A DNA stretch of 64,000 nt from Isoetes taiwanensis. Taxonomy: Eukaryota > Streptophyta > Lycopodiopsida > Isoetales > Isoetaceae. The notes beneath the pieces were generated by a model. It was given only the letters and a program-made list of their open reading frames with translations, was not told where the DNA came from and ran no database searches. The stretch spans positions 15,079,563 to 15,143,562 of the forward strand of contig JAJEKV010000021.1 in NCBI GenBank assembly GCA_021234155.1. Reading direction: 5' to 3'. Positions 47,096 through 58,298 of this stretch are shown here, one piece after another; within the stretch, counting starts at the first letter, position 1; each line of letters opens with the position of its first letter. The translations under genes were made by a program, and so were the position numbers.

Positions 47096-49139
47096 CTGGA
47101 ACAAAATCTTGAAGAAGAGGCGGAAAACAACGTAATAAGCAGCCCGAAGAAAAACTAAAAGTTGTTAAGCATTGGCAGGTGGAAACAACTTCCCATAGAA
47201 GGTATTGGGTGGAAATAAAGAACTTCCCATAGAGTCACATACTCCAAAAAAATCTCCAAGAGCAATTGTAGATCCCCGAATACATGGTGAATACTTTCAT
47301 GAACAAATAATTATATAACAAAACAAAGTAGAAAAAAATTATCCATGGTAAAGGTTGGGGTTATAGATGGGAGGCCCAAAGGATCTGAAAAAGCCGCAGT
47401 TTGGCATATCGAGCAAGCCTACATAGCCATGAAAGTTTATTTAAAGGTGGATTAGCACTCACCAAATACCCACATTGAGAAAATATTTAGGAAACATAGG
47501 GTCCCTTTAAGGTCCATGCATAAATATAGGCATGGGGCGAATGGAATTTGAAGGAAGCCCAGGCAAATGGAATAAGTAAAAGGTCGAGGATTAGCGAGGA
47601 AAAGAAATGAATATATACCAATCATATCGACTTGACTTAGCACTTAGAAGTCCAAGAAAGCCACAGCTAGAACTAACAATATTGAAAAGTTCCATTATAT
47701 GATGCAGAAGCAATGCCATTAACCAACCATGGTGTTTTATCTGAAAAACTTTGACAAAGGTCAAATATATAAATTAACAAGGCACATGCATCAAATATAA
47801 CCACTCTATTACTTATTATGTAGCAAAGCCTTTAACAACATTTCTAACATGGTGGATACTTAGGTCCTTTAAAATTATAAAAACTCAATTGAAGTTAAAG
47901 CTTAAAAGAGGGCCGAAAATGGGTCTTGCTTACACAATTAGGTTAAAAGCAACCGAAATGCGGTCGCTGAGGGCTTCGCTCACGGCAATGTGCCCTCGCA
48001 TCTGAGGTTAAGGTAAGGAAAAGCGATTGACAAGGCAAGAAGAAAAAGGATCTTCCAGTGTGAGGTCTAAAGCGACGGCCCGGCCCGGCGAAATTGGGTT
48101 GAAGGATCATCAAATCCGAAACTTCTCGATTTCGTCATGAGGAGGAATTAGAGTAGCGAAAATGGCGGAAGGATGATGTCGGAAAAAATAAAGTGGAACA
48201 AAGCTGCGAATAGTTCTTAGCGATTGAGGTTGAGGATGAGGCGGAGACTTTATCGAAATAAAAAAGCCTGAACTCCATGCAAATTGGAGGAAACAAAGCG
48301 TATTCACGGATAACATCAACAAAGGATTGATTGACCACGAGATCTTTTGATCCATATGAAACAAAACCGGCTCATAAAACAGACTAAGATAGTTACCAAT
48401 GATTCGTTGCTACTGCATGAGCAAAATGTTGTGGAACTGGAGCAAAGAGTCACTTTGCAGATAGAATGATGATGCCATAAGCCCAAGCTGCCGGTAGATG
48501 TAATTCAGATTGGTTTTAAAACCTGCAATCATGCTCGAAGCCGCGAATGATTTCTCGATACCTATTCAAATCCTTCTTGGCTTCCATAACGCTTTATTCT
48601 AAATAGGAGTTATTATATGCCACCCATTTCATAAAACAATGTTGCAATGGGCCTTTCCATGTCTCTAATCAAAATCAAATTATTCCTATTGATTTATCTC
48701 TCAAGCCAAGAATAACCTTGGGTGCTGGATAGAACTTTCCGCAACTCTTTAAATGGTCCCCCAAAATTTTCTTTGCTTTCTAGTCTGGTTTCTATGGAAG
48801 ATGCTTCCTCCTCGTTGGTCTTGCTCCAAACTTTAAAGATGGCGAAGATTTGATACTACCGTTCAAGTTTGACGGAATTGAATTTGCTTAGGTGTCCTTG
48901 TAAATAACAAACTAAGAGAATTGTGCCAACCTGTATTTATGCATAAACAATTTGCCTAAATGCAAGAGATAAATCATCACAAAATGAAGTACTATCGAGA
49001 AAAGCTTCTGTCGAGGCAAAATATGGTAGAAAAATTGTGTAGCACCGAATCGGCATTGAACGCACAAACAAGACAAAGCTAAAAGCAAACGGCACACCAA
49101 CAAGGAAAATTCATAATGAGAATTCGGCTAAAAGGGAGA
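47096..49139. other. DNA between the E1 and E2 repeats
   Basis: No protein fragment recognised. The block 48,010-48,360 is GC-richer and has two overlapping minus-strand frames (48,110-48,364 and 48,135-48,338), without known motifs. Confidence 0.35.
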
Positions 49140-49345
49140 AAAATCTCGTGTTACTTAAAGGCCCAAAAACGTGACGAAGGAGAAAGGTATGTGAATGAGA
49201 GTCGGTTAAGGAAGCAAAGGAACTAAAAAGAACTTAAATAAGGTGCTAGAAGGGGAAAAGAACAAAACTAATCGGCTAACTACCTTCATATTCTAGAACT
49301 TGTTTTCCTTCTATTCGGTGAAACTAAGGAAAACATCATTTCCTC
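49140..49345 (+). repeat. Repeat family E, copy E2
   Basis: Contains CTAGAACTTGTTTTCCTTCT and ATTCGGTGAAACTAAGGAAA, the block also found inside the copia element at 57,765-57,842. Confidence 0.65.
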
Positions 49346-49359
49346 CTCATAGGTGGAAA

Positions 49360-50300
49360 ATCCTTCCATATTTTTCCATCTTAAGTGAAAAAAATAGAAG
49401 GGTCTCTGCCTTTAGCATGGAAAAATAGCTAATATTAGCCAAATGGCGCATTTTTTGACATTTTTGAAAAAAGTACGGCTAAACTACAAAGGAGGGTACC
49501 CTTGGAAAAAAGAAAAAATCGCCAAAAAATTCAAAGTTGACCTCCCTTACACCAAGGTTAGCCAAACATAAGAAAGTAGAGAGAAAAAATTTTTCCACTT
49601 TAGCCAAATGTTTGAAGTTTTCCTATGCATTTAGTATTAGATTAGCCATACTTTTACTAGCTAAAGTAAAATATGAGATTATTCATGAAATTATGGAATA
49701 GAGGTTGGTAGTACTATAGTAGATGGACAGTTTTGTTCTCCAACTATTAGATTTCTATTATTAATATGTTCGGGTGATAAAGAAAAATTGGCATAGTATA
49801 AAATGTTTGGCTAAGGTTTATATAAAGGTTCAAAACAAAAAATAGCCAAACATTCAAAACTAGTAAAGAAAAAAATTATTCAACTTTAGCCAAACATCTC
49901 GAAGTTTTCCCATGTATTTGGCCCACAGCCAAAGTTGTTCAAGCACTAAAATATGAGTTTAGTATTTTTTTCCCTGGTCTTTAGAAAACAGGAAGGGCTT
50001 CCATTTAAAATTTGAATTCTATGGTGACATGCATACTTGATGGGCGTGTCAGCTTAATGGAAGGCTTCCGTGTCGATAAGTATGATCCATAAAGGCTCAC
50101 GATGCAATTATTCTAATGTACACAGCTGGAAATCCTTTCCTATTTTCCTTGTTATATTTTCCAAAGGGAAACTCCTTCCCCGCTTTCCCTTGGAAACCTT
50201 TCTACTTCACAAAAGCTGGACGCCGTAAGGGTTTCCACTCTGAAAGTAGAAGGGTTTCCTAGTTTTATTGAAAGCTAGAAGGGTCTTTTTCCAGTAGCGC
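49360..50300. repeat. AT-rich block with recurring TAGCCAAA motifs
   Basis: TTAGCCAAA or its near variants recur at least six times between 49,430 and 49,930. Two longer copies, ACTTTAGCCAAATGTTTGAA near 49,600 and ACTTTAGCCAAACATCTCGA near 49,880, are both followed by AGTTTTCC and ATGTATTTGG-like DNA. This looks like a diverged local duplication or nested MITE remnants. Confidence 0.5.
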
Positions 50301-50309
50301 TCTGCAGTA

Positions 50310-50907
50310 CCAGACATCGAGGATGTTCAAACATCCTAGTTGTGTTTTAATTCCCAAGGTATGGAGGAATGTGGTGAGCGTTGTACCATTGTCAAGTTGA
50401 ACAGATACATGAATGACGTGTAGAATGAGTGGAATGGATGTTTGCTAACGCCAACTCGATATGCAAGATGTTTAAAATTTACATGCAAATTAGAGGTACA
50501 TTCGAGGAGGCTCGAGATGGGCTACCTCTCGTTATCCAAGACATGGAGTTCATGTGGCTTTAACCCTGCGTTTATTGGCAAATGAATTCTTCATCAAGGA
50601 TTCCATTGAAGGAGCTTTGTTCAGTGCCTCTCAGGTACAACACAAAGCTCTCTCTTTTTGCACATGATTTAGAAAATATCCATATCAACTACTTCATATA
50701 GTTTTTCTTCATAGGTTGGATGGAACTGGTTTTCCCCATCCACACAGATTCGAGGAGAGTGACAAGTTCTCTCCTCCACTATTGATTATATGCACTATGA
50801 CTAATTTTTAACAAGTCAAAGGGTTGATGACTTACATGTAATGAGAGACTTGTTTACATTTATCATTTACTTAAGTTTGTCAGTTATGTTGAGCATAGTT
50901 TAATGAC

Positions 50908-50909
<2 letters not shown>
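50310..50909 (+). repeat. Repeat family B, copy B4
   Basis: Starts with ATCGAGGATGTTCAAACATC and ends at CATAGTTTAATGACTTAA, directly against the tetranucleotide array. Collinear with B3 and, more weakly, with B1 and B2. Confidence 0.8.
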
Positions 50910-50955
<46 letters not shown>

Positions 50956-50958
50956 ATA
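50910..50958. repeat. (AAAT)n array, probable LINE 3' tail
   Basis: Twelve uninterrupted AAAT units. On the minus strand it is (ATTT)n and lies immediately after the C-terminal coding remnant of the LINE described next. Several LINE clades end in such short tandem repeats instead of poly-A. Confidence 0.85.
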
Positions 50959-50979
50959 TATTGATCAAGCCATTTAGGC

Positions 50980-51960
50980 CCCCAGGCCTCTATGGCAAAG
51001 ATACAAAATTTATTGTTCAAGATGCTCAATCCAGAGTACATTCTAACTCAAAATCCTTCATGAACTTAAATAGATTCATTATGTCTTTTCTTTCTTGCCA
51101 AACGGCCTTCACATACGAGCTTAAAAGATGTGCTGGTATATCAAAAATATCTTTTAGAGAGGTTACCCGATATCATAGACATCACTTAATATGTGCATAA
51201 GAAGCACATCTCAGAGCATGCTCCTCCTGCTTCAATTTATACTCTAGACATGCGTGACACAACCTCCGACACGGTAGAAGTACTAAATTCAAAGAGTCCA
51301 CCTTCCGCCTTTATATGGAGGTATGCGATGACAATCGTGAAGCTGAGAAATAAGCATCCGCCTTTTCCTATCAATATTGAATAAAAGATACTGCTCTTTG
51401 TACCCCTCGCAGTCATTGACATCCGTGAAGATAAAACTATTTTTAACCTCTTTCGACCTAACATTCACATTTGTTGACAACTATTTCAAAACCCAGCGCG
51501 AACTTCCCATGAACTTAAGCCAGACAGCCAGATTGCACCTAACCATCTTTTGCCCTATGTTTGACTAATACCAACTTTAACAAAGTGGATTGCTCTAGCC
51601 AATCTAGGTATCGACACCATCCAGCAAGCACCCTATTGACATAGGTTATGGTCCCAGAAAGAGCTTCTATCTCGCGGAAGCATGCCTGCCTCCTCGGCCA
51701 ACAACATTTCATATGTTTGGGGTTTCGCTTCCCCAAATTCTATGAGCAAAACCTCTTTGGACCTTTTCAATTTCATCCCACTTTTTTGATAATCCTCACT
51801 TAAAATGGGACTACCATAGCGATCAATCGATTTCACTTTGAACACCATATAGCAATCGTCTTCAACTTCAAAGCGGTCAAAATTATTGAATTTACACTCC
51901 ATTAGCAATAATCGTATAATTGCCCGCATATTCCCTCGAAGCTCTCTTTGGGTCACCACA
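50980..51960 (-). pseudogene. LINE C-terminal region remnant
   Basis: The minus-strand frames 51,633-51,959 and 51,539-51,736 overlap and together cover an AEEAGMLPREIEA-like segment, typical of the region after the RT thumb in this clade. Farther down, KRRMLISQLHDCHRIPPYKG followed by GRW matches the start of the C-terminal cysteine/histidine region, though the cysteines themselves are lost. The coding remnant fades into the (ATTT)n tail. Confidence 0.6.
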
Positions 51961-52129
51961 TTCCATCTATAGTTCTCGATACTTCAATACTATTTATATC
52001 ACTTACTTTATGTGTTATTCCTCCAATAGAGAAAATTGCGGTATCATGCCTCCCGAACACCTCATAATTTTGACTTATCTCAGATGATGGATAATCGCCA
52101 AAAGCATCCGCTAACATTTAAATGTCATT

Positions 52130-52720
52130 GTGAAACCGGGCTTGTCGCTTTTGAGATTAGTACTATGTCATCTGCAACAATGTGCTGAATAATATTTCCC
52201 AATTTTTAACTCCAACACCACTCAAGTCCGCCAACCGTAAAATGGTATAGTTCATCAACAATAAATAATCCTAAGAGGGTAGGGGATGGACATCCTTGTT
52301 TTATTACACCACCAGGCTTGCAACTTTTTCCGCTCCAAAGAATGGAAAAAGATAGCTCTACTCAGACCTATTTATACAAACACATGCTACAACATATTTC
52401 AATTCATCTCGATACTAAGGTCATTTAGTTTCAAAGTGCTCTTTTCTACTAACCCTGTCAAATGTTTTGTTAAATCAATAAAAGCCACATACCTTTATTT
52501 CTAGAGCCTTTTGCTCCTTCCTCGTCATTACCGTGAAATAGCCGATGATCTAATGTTGAGTGATTACTCTGAAAACATGCCCGGCCCAATAGCTCTATTA
52601 TCATGTTTATCAGCCCAAGAAGAAATTTCAGATGCAAAGAGTTTAGCAAAAAAACATCGCCATCAAGATTGTCCGGAGCAGTTCACTTCTATCTGCTTCC
52701 AGATTTATAGATAGAATGGT
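52130..52720 (-). pseudogene. LINE reverse transcriptase domain remnant
   Basis: Pieces of RT are visible in changing frames on the minus strand: KLFASEISSWADKHDNRA near 52,640, then YVAFIDLTKHLTGLVE (first catalytic aspartate intact) near 52,490, a GCP(L)SPTLLGLFI-type block near 52,300, and QHIVADDIVLISKATS near 52,170, in which the catalytic ADD is kept. Stops and frame changes show it is inactive. Its motif wording (AFIDLTKAFD-like, ADDIVLIS) is distinct from the L1 copies in this window. Confidence 0.8.
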
Positions 52721-53299
52721 CATATTAATACAACAATCACTGAAAATTGCCCTTATAAGGCATTCATTATATAAATTAGCTAAGAGCATATGGAGTTTAT
52801 ATCCTCCCACTTAAACACTAATCGAAAAGCCCGCTTGAATCGCTAGCTGCCATTGTTCATTTTCTCAGAGCACATTCCACATCTGCCACTCGAGAATATT
52901 TCTTTAGGCTCTCCTCAAGAAAAGTATTTGTTCCAATTCCTCAGAGTACTATATAGAGTTCTCATCTAGTTCAAAAGATCTTCTTTGAGATGTCACCTGT
53001 TCCATTTTTTGCAGCGTACCAAAAATCTGTGATCTATCTTTTCAATGTGCATCATATTTTCTCGATTTCTTTGTACCAATCCCTTCTTTTATGTTTAACC
53101 AACTCTATATTGCTTGATCTTGACCTGATTCCTGATTTAATACAATATTTTTAGCCTAAACATTCCGCATCAAACCATTTGCTTTTCCCCAAATGCTTTT
53201 CTATGTTTTTCTTTGTCAAACCAAAAATAGAACTCTCTCGGCCGCCAAGTAAAGATAGATTGGTCAATACCTCATTCTTGCTCTAATGTGCCGACCAGC

Positions 53300-53795
53300 A
53301 AAGTCCAAAAAGCTTAGCATCAAGCAAGCATCCATAATCTCCAAAATTCTTCTTATAATTTTATTTTGGCTACGGTACCAATTTTCCATGACTTCTATGT
53401 TTAATGCAGCCGTGGTAAATCCAAGAGGAGCTGATCTCGAGTCGATCTCCTGCCAAGACTTTAAAATCAAATAATATCAATACCATCGATATTCTATCGA
53501 TAATCCACAACACTACCGCCATTGGCTGGTGACATGAAATTCCCCTCGATCCCGAACCGGTCATTGTAAAGTTAAAGGATACATAGTGATCATGTGGTTT
53601 GCACATCTTATTGGATATCATATCCACAAGATTTATTTGCGATCAAAGACTTTGTATCATCTATTTGTTCTAGTAACCATAAAGGATTACCTTCTCCAGA
53701 AAGGAGTGTCACTTGCTTGGTACCAGTACGACCATTAAGATCTCCGGTTATAAAGACATGCCCATGCTCTTTAAAGTACAATATAGTGTCAGTTT
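53300..53795 (-). pseudogene. LINE endonuclease domain, C-terminal half
   Basis: On the minus strand the sequence reads FKEHGHVFITGDLNGRTGTK (the GDLNxRTG motif of the endonuclease), and about 80 codons later NGGSVVDYR, the GSxVVDY motif, before decaying near 53,300. Stop codons follow the VVDY motif, and the terminal SDH motif is not clearly seen. The N-terminal third is absent because of the junction with gypsy DNA. Confidence 0.8.
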
Positions 53796-54300
53796 TGGCG
53801 CCATATAACAGGAGCGTTAGTTAGCCCAAATGGCATAACCATGAACTCGTAATGCCCAAAGCATGTCTGAAAAGTGGACTTATGGATGTTATCCTCTTTA
53901 ACTTTTATCTGGTGATATCCTGAGCGAAGATCAATCTATGTGAAATACTTAGCTCCTTGCAATTTATCCATTACATCATCGGCACGCGGTAGAGCATACC
54001 GATTCTTAATCGTGTGCTTGTTCAATTGCATGTAATCAATGCACATCATTAACAAAATGGGGGCACCAAAGGGTGACACACTTGGTCGGATGAACCCCAA
54101 CTTGAGGAGCTCTTGCAACTGCTTCTTAAGCTCTGTCAATTCGGGTGTACTCATTCTCTATGGAGCTTTACTCGTACGTTTAGTACCTGATTCTAAGGTA
54201 TTCTCTCATTCCACGCCGAAAAAGTGGCAACCTATGAATCTCATCCCGAAAGAGGTCGCGGTATTTTGAAGAATACGCTATTGTCGTGAGGCAAGTCACA
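53796..54300 (-). pseudogene. Ty3/gypsy reverse transcriptase fragment
   Basis: Unmistakable gypsy RT blocks on the minus strand: [72 protein letters not shown], then after a frame change [17 protein letters not shown] and [15 protein letters not shown]. About ten residues (the KKKDGS stretch) are missing between LL and MCIDY. It ends at NAPV, before the YxDD active site, where LINE endonuclease sequence begins at about 53,795. Integrase and LTRs are not seen nearby. Confidence 0.9.
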
Positions 54301-55302
54301 ATAACTTTTCCCTTGCTTAGACTTAGCATCTACCGATGCAACCCTCCTAACAATACAAGCAACTTCGCTTCTTGATGGCTTTTATCCAACTGACCTAATG
54401 AAATACACCGCGATAATTGAATAAGTGGTTTACCTATGGTTATTCGAAATTCCATTAGCTAAGTGCTTAAAGGTGACTTCTCGCTTCTCACTAATGTTTG
54501 CTTTGCAGCAGCTGAAAATTCCATACCCAAAACAGCGTCACAGCGACCAACATCTCACAACTCGCCCCCAGAGCAAATCCAAGTGCCTCGAATCAATATT
54601 CGTTGATACGACCTTTGGCATATAGCTGCGCATTTACCCCATTAGCCACCGGATCGACGGGCTCGACTTCAAAGGAGTAAGTCAGAAGCTTCTACCATTC
54701 TAGGTGAAGACGCCCGCACTACCATTCCATAAGAATGAATATCTAGCATTATAACGTGGGTTTTTTTTCTCGCTTTTGTATCGTTTAAGGTTTTCATATG
54801 ATTTGCGGCCCTATTCATCCGTGTACTAAATAGGTATTTATAGAGTGCACCCTTTGTCACCGCTGATTTTAGAAAAGGCAACTCGTGGGTGGGAGGCTTG
54901 CGGTGGAGGCTTCTTTGTGGCTCCACCCTAAATCGGATGGTTGAGATATGACTTAAAATTGGATGATCCAAATGGCTACCCTAAAACTAAAATCTCTTTT
55001 CCCTATTTTGCATCGGTATAATGCGCAAAATGGCTAAGCCATCGGCTACTGAATCATCGGGCAATCATCGCGTTGTATCTTTACATACCGGACTCGGCAT
55101 TTTTGAGCTGCTTGATAGCATTCCTGAGTTGTAGGTCAGCCCACATGAACAAGGCAAGGTATCCTCCTAGAAAAATACCAAGATTCTACCAAGAGCTATG
55201 GCTATGGCTATGGCTGGAAGCGGGAGCTCCTGGCAATGGAGTGAGGTAAAGAAATGAGTTACGGCCAAGGGCATGACTTAGGCAGATCTCACAACAGGTT
55301 TT
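54301..55302. other. Probable gypsy flank and unclassified DNA
   Basis: 54,301-54,700 on the minus strand probably holds the degraded stretch between gypsy protease and RT, but only weak segments can be read (FEVEPVDPVANGVNAQLYAK near 54,670). 54,700-55,302 shows nothing recognisable except a GGCTAT run at 55,197-55,215. Confidence 0.35.
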
Positions 55303-55920
55303 TGTTGAATTTAGGTTTGGTTCATCACACATTCTGAGGTCAAGATAATTCATTAATGTTGTATATACATTGTACATATGTTATACAGGGAATTGATCAG
55401 AGTTTGGCTAGCCCTAATGTATAGTTCAGGGCAAATATCATACTATTGAACCTACAAAGGTTATTTAAATTCATGGTCTTTGTACCATAAGTTCAATAGT
55501 TGGGTTTATCCCATATAGTTATGATGTGTTTGGCCCGATACTATGGAGGGAAACTCCATATGAATAGGAACTCGGCTAGGCGGCCGATTCCGGTGCCATA
55601 ACCGTCGAAGTTCCTCCTATAAGACAACAAAGAGGCTGGCTTATTGATTGAGCTGGTCCGGGGATAAATCTAAGGAGGAATTGCAGATCGAATTTGAGCA
55701 CTGTGGTTGTATTCTCAACGGGTCAACATTGCTACAGTATTACGTCAATCCCATTTCTACAGTAATATTTGCTACGGTATTCCTATGGTTCTTTATGATA
55801 TTATTTTAAGTTAATATATTGCCTTAGGAATTGTTATGCTATGATCATTGTCTTGATGGTATCCATAAATTCATCAAGCAAAATTTGAAATAGATTGAAT
55901 TAGATTCTCTATTTCTAACA
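55303..55920 (+). repeat. Copia 5' LTR
   Basis: Begins TGTTGAATTTAGG and ends TCTCTATTTCTAACA. Differs from the 3' LTR by roughly 18 substitutions and a few indels, several clustered near 55,355-55,380. No clear TATA box assignment was made. Confidence 0.95.
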
Positions 55921-55921
55921 T

Positions 55922-55933
55922 TGGTATCAGAGC
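55922..55933 (+). promoter_or_regulatory. Primer binding site, initiator tRNA-Met
   Basis: TGGTATCAGAGC lies one base after the 5' LTR. It is the usual plant copia primer site, complementary to the 3' end of initiator tRNA-Met. Confidence 0.92.
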
Positions 55934-55974
55934 AATTACCAGGTTCTAAGCACAAAATGGGAAGTTGTTCATCA

Positions 55975-56960
55975 TGTCAAGCGTGACGGGGTTTTCAGTC
56001 AGCTACACTGTAGAAGTATATAAGGGAGGCCCGGGTTTTCATAAGTTTCAAAGATGCAGTCAAACATATTTTGGAAGTGGAGGACCCTCTGGGATCTTGT
56101 AGATCCCGTGATGGTGTAACAAATGTGGGATCTCCAATACTCACAAGGTCAGTATCCAAGGTTCCGGGCTTAACATGAGGCAAAGTGCAGGTGTTGTGCC
56201 ACCAAATGCAGAAGGTTTAGCAGGGAGCAGTCTAACAAGGACTGGGAGATCTTTGTACTCAAGACTCAAAGAAGCTCAGGGAATAATTACATGCAAGGTA
56301 AGCCCTACTATAAGGCTTAAACTTAGAAATATGAATCCAAGACAGATGTGGTCATACCTCTTGAAACATTTTGAAGAAAAAACCTTCTCTCAAATTCTCC
56401 TTGAAACTGAGCTAAGAAATCTAAAAGTAAAGGAAGAGAGGATACCGTGATTTCTCTAACACTTTTGATAATATTGTTGCTGATTTAGCTGCTGTAAGAA
56501 TATTTCGAGAAGTAAGGTATTACAAACTTAGGGCAGTAAGTGATAATGAAATATGTCTTTGTTCATAAGGAACATGAGTAAACAAGGGAAGAAGCCGAGA
56601 ACACCTTAAGAACTGAGTATGAACGTAATAGAAAATAATGAGGAAGGAGGAAACCTCTAAAATTCTTTCGTCGGTAGCGAGCCTGCTTCACATGTTACAA
56701 ATTCAGAATGAGCCCCGTCATTTTAAAATGAGTGTCCCAAGAATAAAAGGAATTCAATTGTTAATTTGTGGTGGAAAGGGACATGTTGCAGCAAAAATGT
56801 CCAACTCCTAAGGATTATGGCGTAAGCAAAAATAAAGGGTCAACAAGGCAGGAGGGCAAAATCATCGTGAGTGGGTCGCGGGTGAAACCAACCGTGGGTA
56901 CCTTTGTGGCAAGGGAGCAAGAAGAAAAGGAAAAAGTCCGATGTTGATGAAGATGATGAG
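55975..56960 (+). pseudogene. Copia gag remnant with zinc knuckle
   Basis: Gag forms the particle and binds RNA. The clearest part is the CCHC zinc knuckle at about 56,765-56,810: ICGGKGHVAAKM, then a one-base frame change to KCPTPKDYG, so the last cysteine is only met in the next frame. The first cysteine of the C-x2-C-x4-H-x4-C pattern is not clear. Upstream, frames 56,175-56,450 and others are pieces of gag with many stops. The copy cannot make a full Gag. Confidence 0.75.
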
Positions 56961-57560
56961 GTAAGCCTTGCATTTACCATTGTTGAGAAAATCAGCATGC
57001 TAATAAAACCGAAACTCGTGGCTGATAGGTGGAGCTGAAAGATCGCGAGTCCGGAATTCCATCGATTTGTTAAAAATATTTCAACTTCTCAATAATTCAG
57101 AAGAATTCAAGTTGAAATGGAGATACTCCGCTAGGTTGAAGGAGGGACTCCCTGTAGCTCATAGATCTTGGATGGGAATATAGTAGACATTGAACATGTT
57201 TCATGTGTCTCTACAATTATAAAAACTACTGCAGAAGCCAGCTAGTGGATTTAGGCTACAAAGTCAATTTTGACTCAAATGGTTGTAATATCTATCTTGG
57301 CAATATATTAAAGTTTCATGCAAAACGTTAAGTAATCTGTTTCAAATGGAAGCTTCTGGCCATGATAGCATTAATACCCCGAATATTCCGTGACTTGAAC
57401 TCCGCATGACAAAGTCGGGTAATATTACACATTGCATCAATTGGAAAATATCTAGCCAAGAAGTATTTATTACGCAAAAGATATTAAATCTGAAATTTCA
57501 AGTGAGGGGTGTACTTCCGGGAAATAAAACAGGTTACCATTCAAACACTCCAAAATAAGA
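56961..57560 (+). pseudogene. Copia protease and pre-integrase remnant
   Basis: Occupies the protease position. The normal DSGA motif is not readable, but the later segments DIEHVSCVSTI and NFDSNGCNIYLG, the usual protease-distal stretch, are in frame pieces. The pre-integrase part up to about 57,560 is heavily broken. Confidence 0.55.
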
Positions 57561-58260
57561 GCAAGGGATGTACTTGAGTTAGTACATACCGACTCATGTG
57601 GGCCATTAAATGTGAAAGGATGGACAAATAAAGATATTTCTATCTTTTATTGATGATCGCAGAGGGAAGTGTAAATTCCCAGGAACTACCATGGGGAGAA
57701 CACGCAAGAAATGAAGAAGGAAATGGACGTCCAAGAAGCTAAATAGGGATCTAGGAACTGCCAAATAACTAACTGCTAACTACATCGTAGTTCTAGAACT
57801 TTGTTTTCCTTCTATTCGGTGAAAGGAAGGAAAACATCATGTCTACTGTCTAGAAAGAAAGTCTCAAGCACTAAATGCTTTCAAACAATATGTGCATGAA
57901 ATGGAAAGGGAGTCAGGAAAAAAATTGAAGTGCATCAGGTCAGACAGAGGAGGAGAATATTTATCAGCCAAATTCAAACTTTTTTTCATTAATCATGGCA
58001 TTAGAAGACAATCCACTCGCTAAAAATGCCCCCAACAAAATGTGGAGTAGCCGAAAAGGAAAAAAAATGTAACTTTATGGATGTCGTGGAGATCCATGAT
58101 CAAGAGGAGTGGGTTTGCCAAATTACCTGTGGGAGGAAAGCCGGGAAAAGTTTCCAAATAATGATCCAAAACAAACTGCCCTCATCGAGCATTAAAGGTA
58201 ACATACCTGATTTATTATGGTCAAATGGTAATGGTAGTATAGACTATGATTTTTTTAAAG
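57555..58260 (+). pseudogene. Copia integrase remnant
   Basis: Integrase inserts the element cDNA. ARDVLELVHTDSCGPLNVKG carries the first catalytic aspartate (HTD). After the family E insertion, NAFKQYVHEMERESGKKLKC then IRSDRGGEYLS provides the SDRGGEY block, followed by INHGIRRQSTR and a broken CPQQNxxAE motif holding the final glutamate region. Stops interrupt the chain at several points. Confidence 0.85.
57765..57842 (+). repeat. Repeat family E fragment E3 inside integrase
   Basis: Matches the last part of E1 and E2 (CTAACTAC, TTCTAGAAC, TTTTCCTTCTATTCGGTGAA, GGAAAACATCAT). It interrupts the integrase reading between the HTD and SDRGGEY blocks. The insertion probably extends left to about 57,700. 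Confidence 0.75.
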
Positions 58261-58298
58261 CATATTGATGTTTAGCATATGTACATGTTCCAAAAGAA

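Larger units (their letters stand above)
50910..53795 (-). mobile_element. Degenerate LINE with microsatellite tail
   Basis: Endonuclease, reverse transcriptase and C-terminal regions follow one another on the minus strand and lead into the (ATTT)n array. The 5' end abuts gypsy RT DNA at about 53,795, so the copy is 5'-truncated inside the endonuclease. Stops and frameshifts are frequent. The RT and C-terminal motifs differ from the L1-type copies at 7-9 and 33.5 kb. They match a LINE clade I know mainly from ferns, lycophytes, bryophytes and gymnosperms, which is from memory rather than tested. Confidence 0.8.

Noticed and set aside
46865-49345. E1 and E2 as LTRs of a small retrotransposon
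   Set aside because: No primer site, polypurine tract or protein remnant between them. Kept only as direct repeats.
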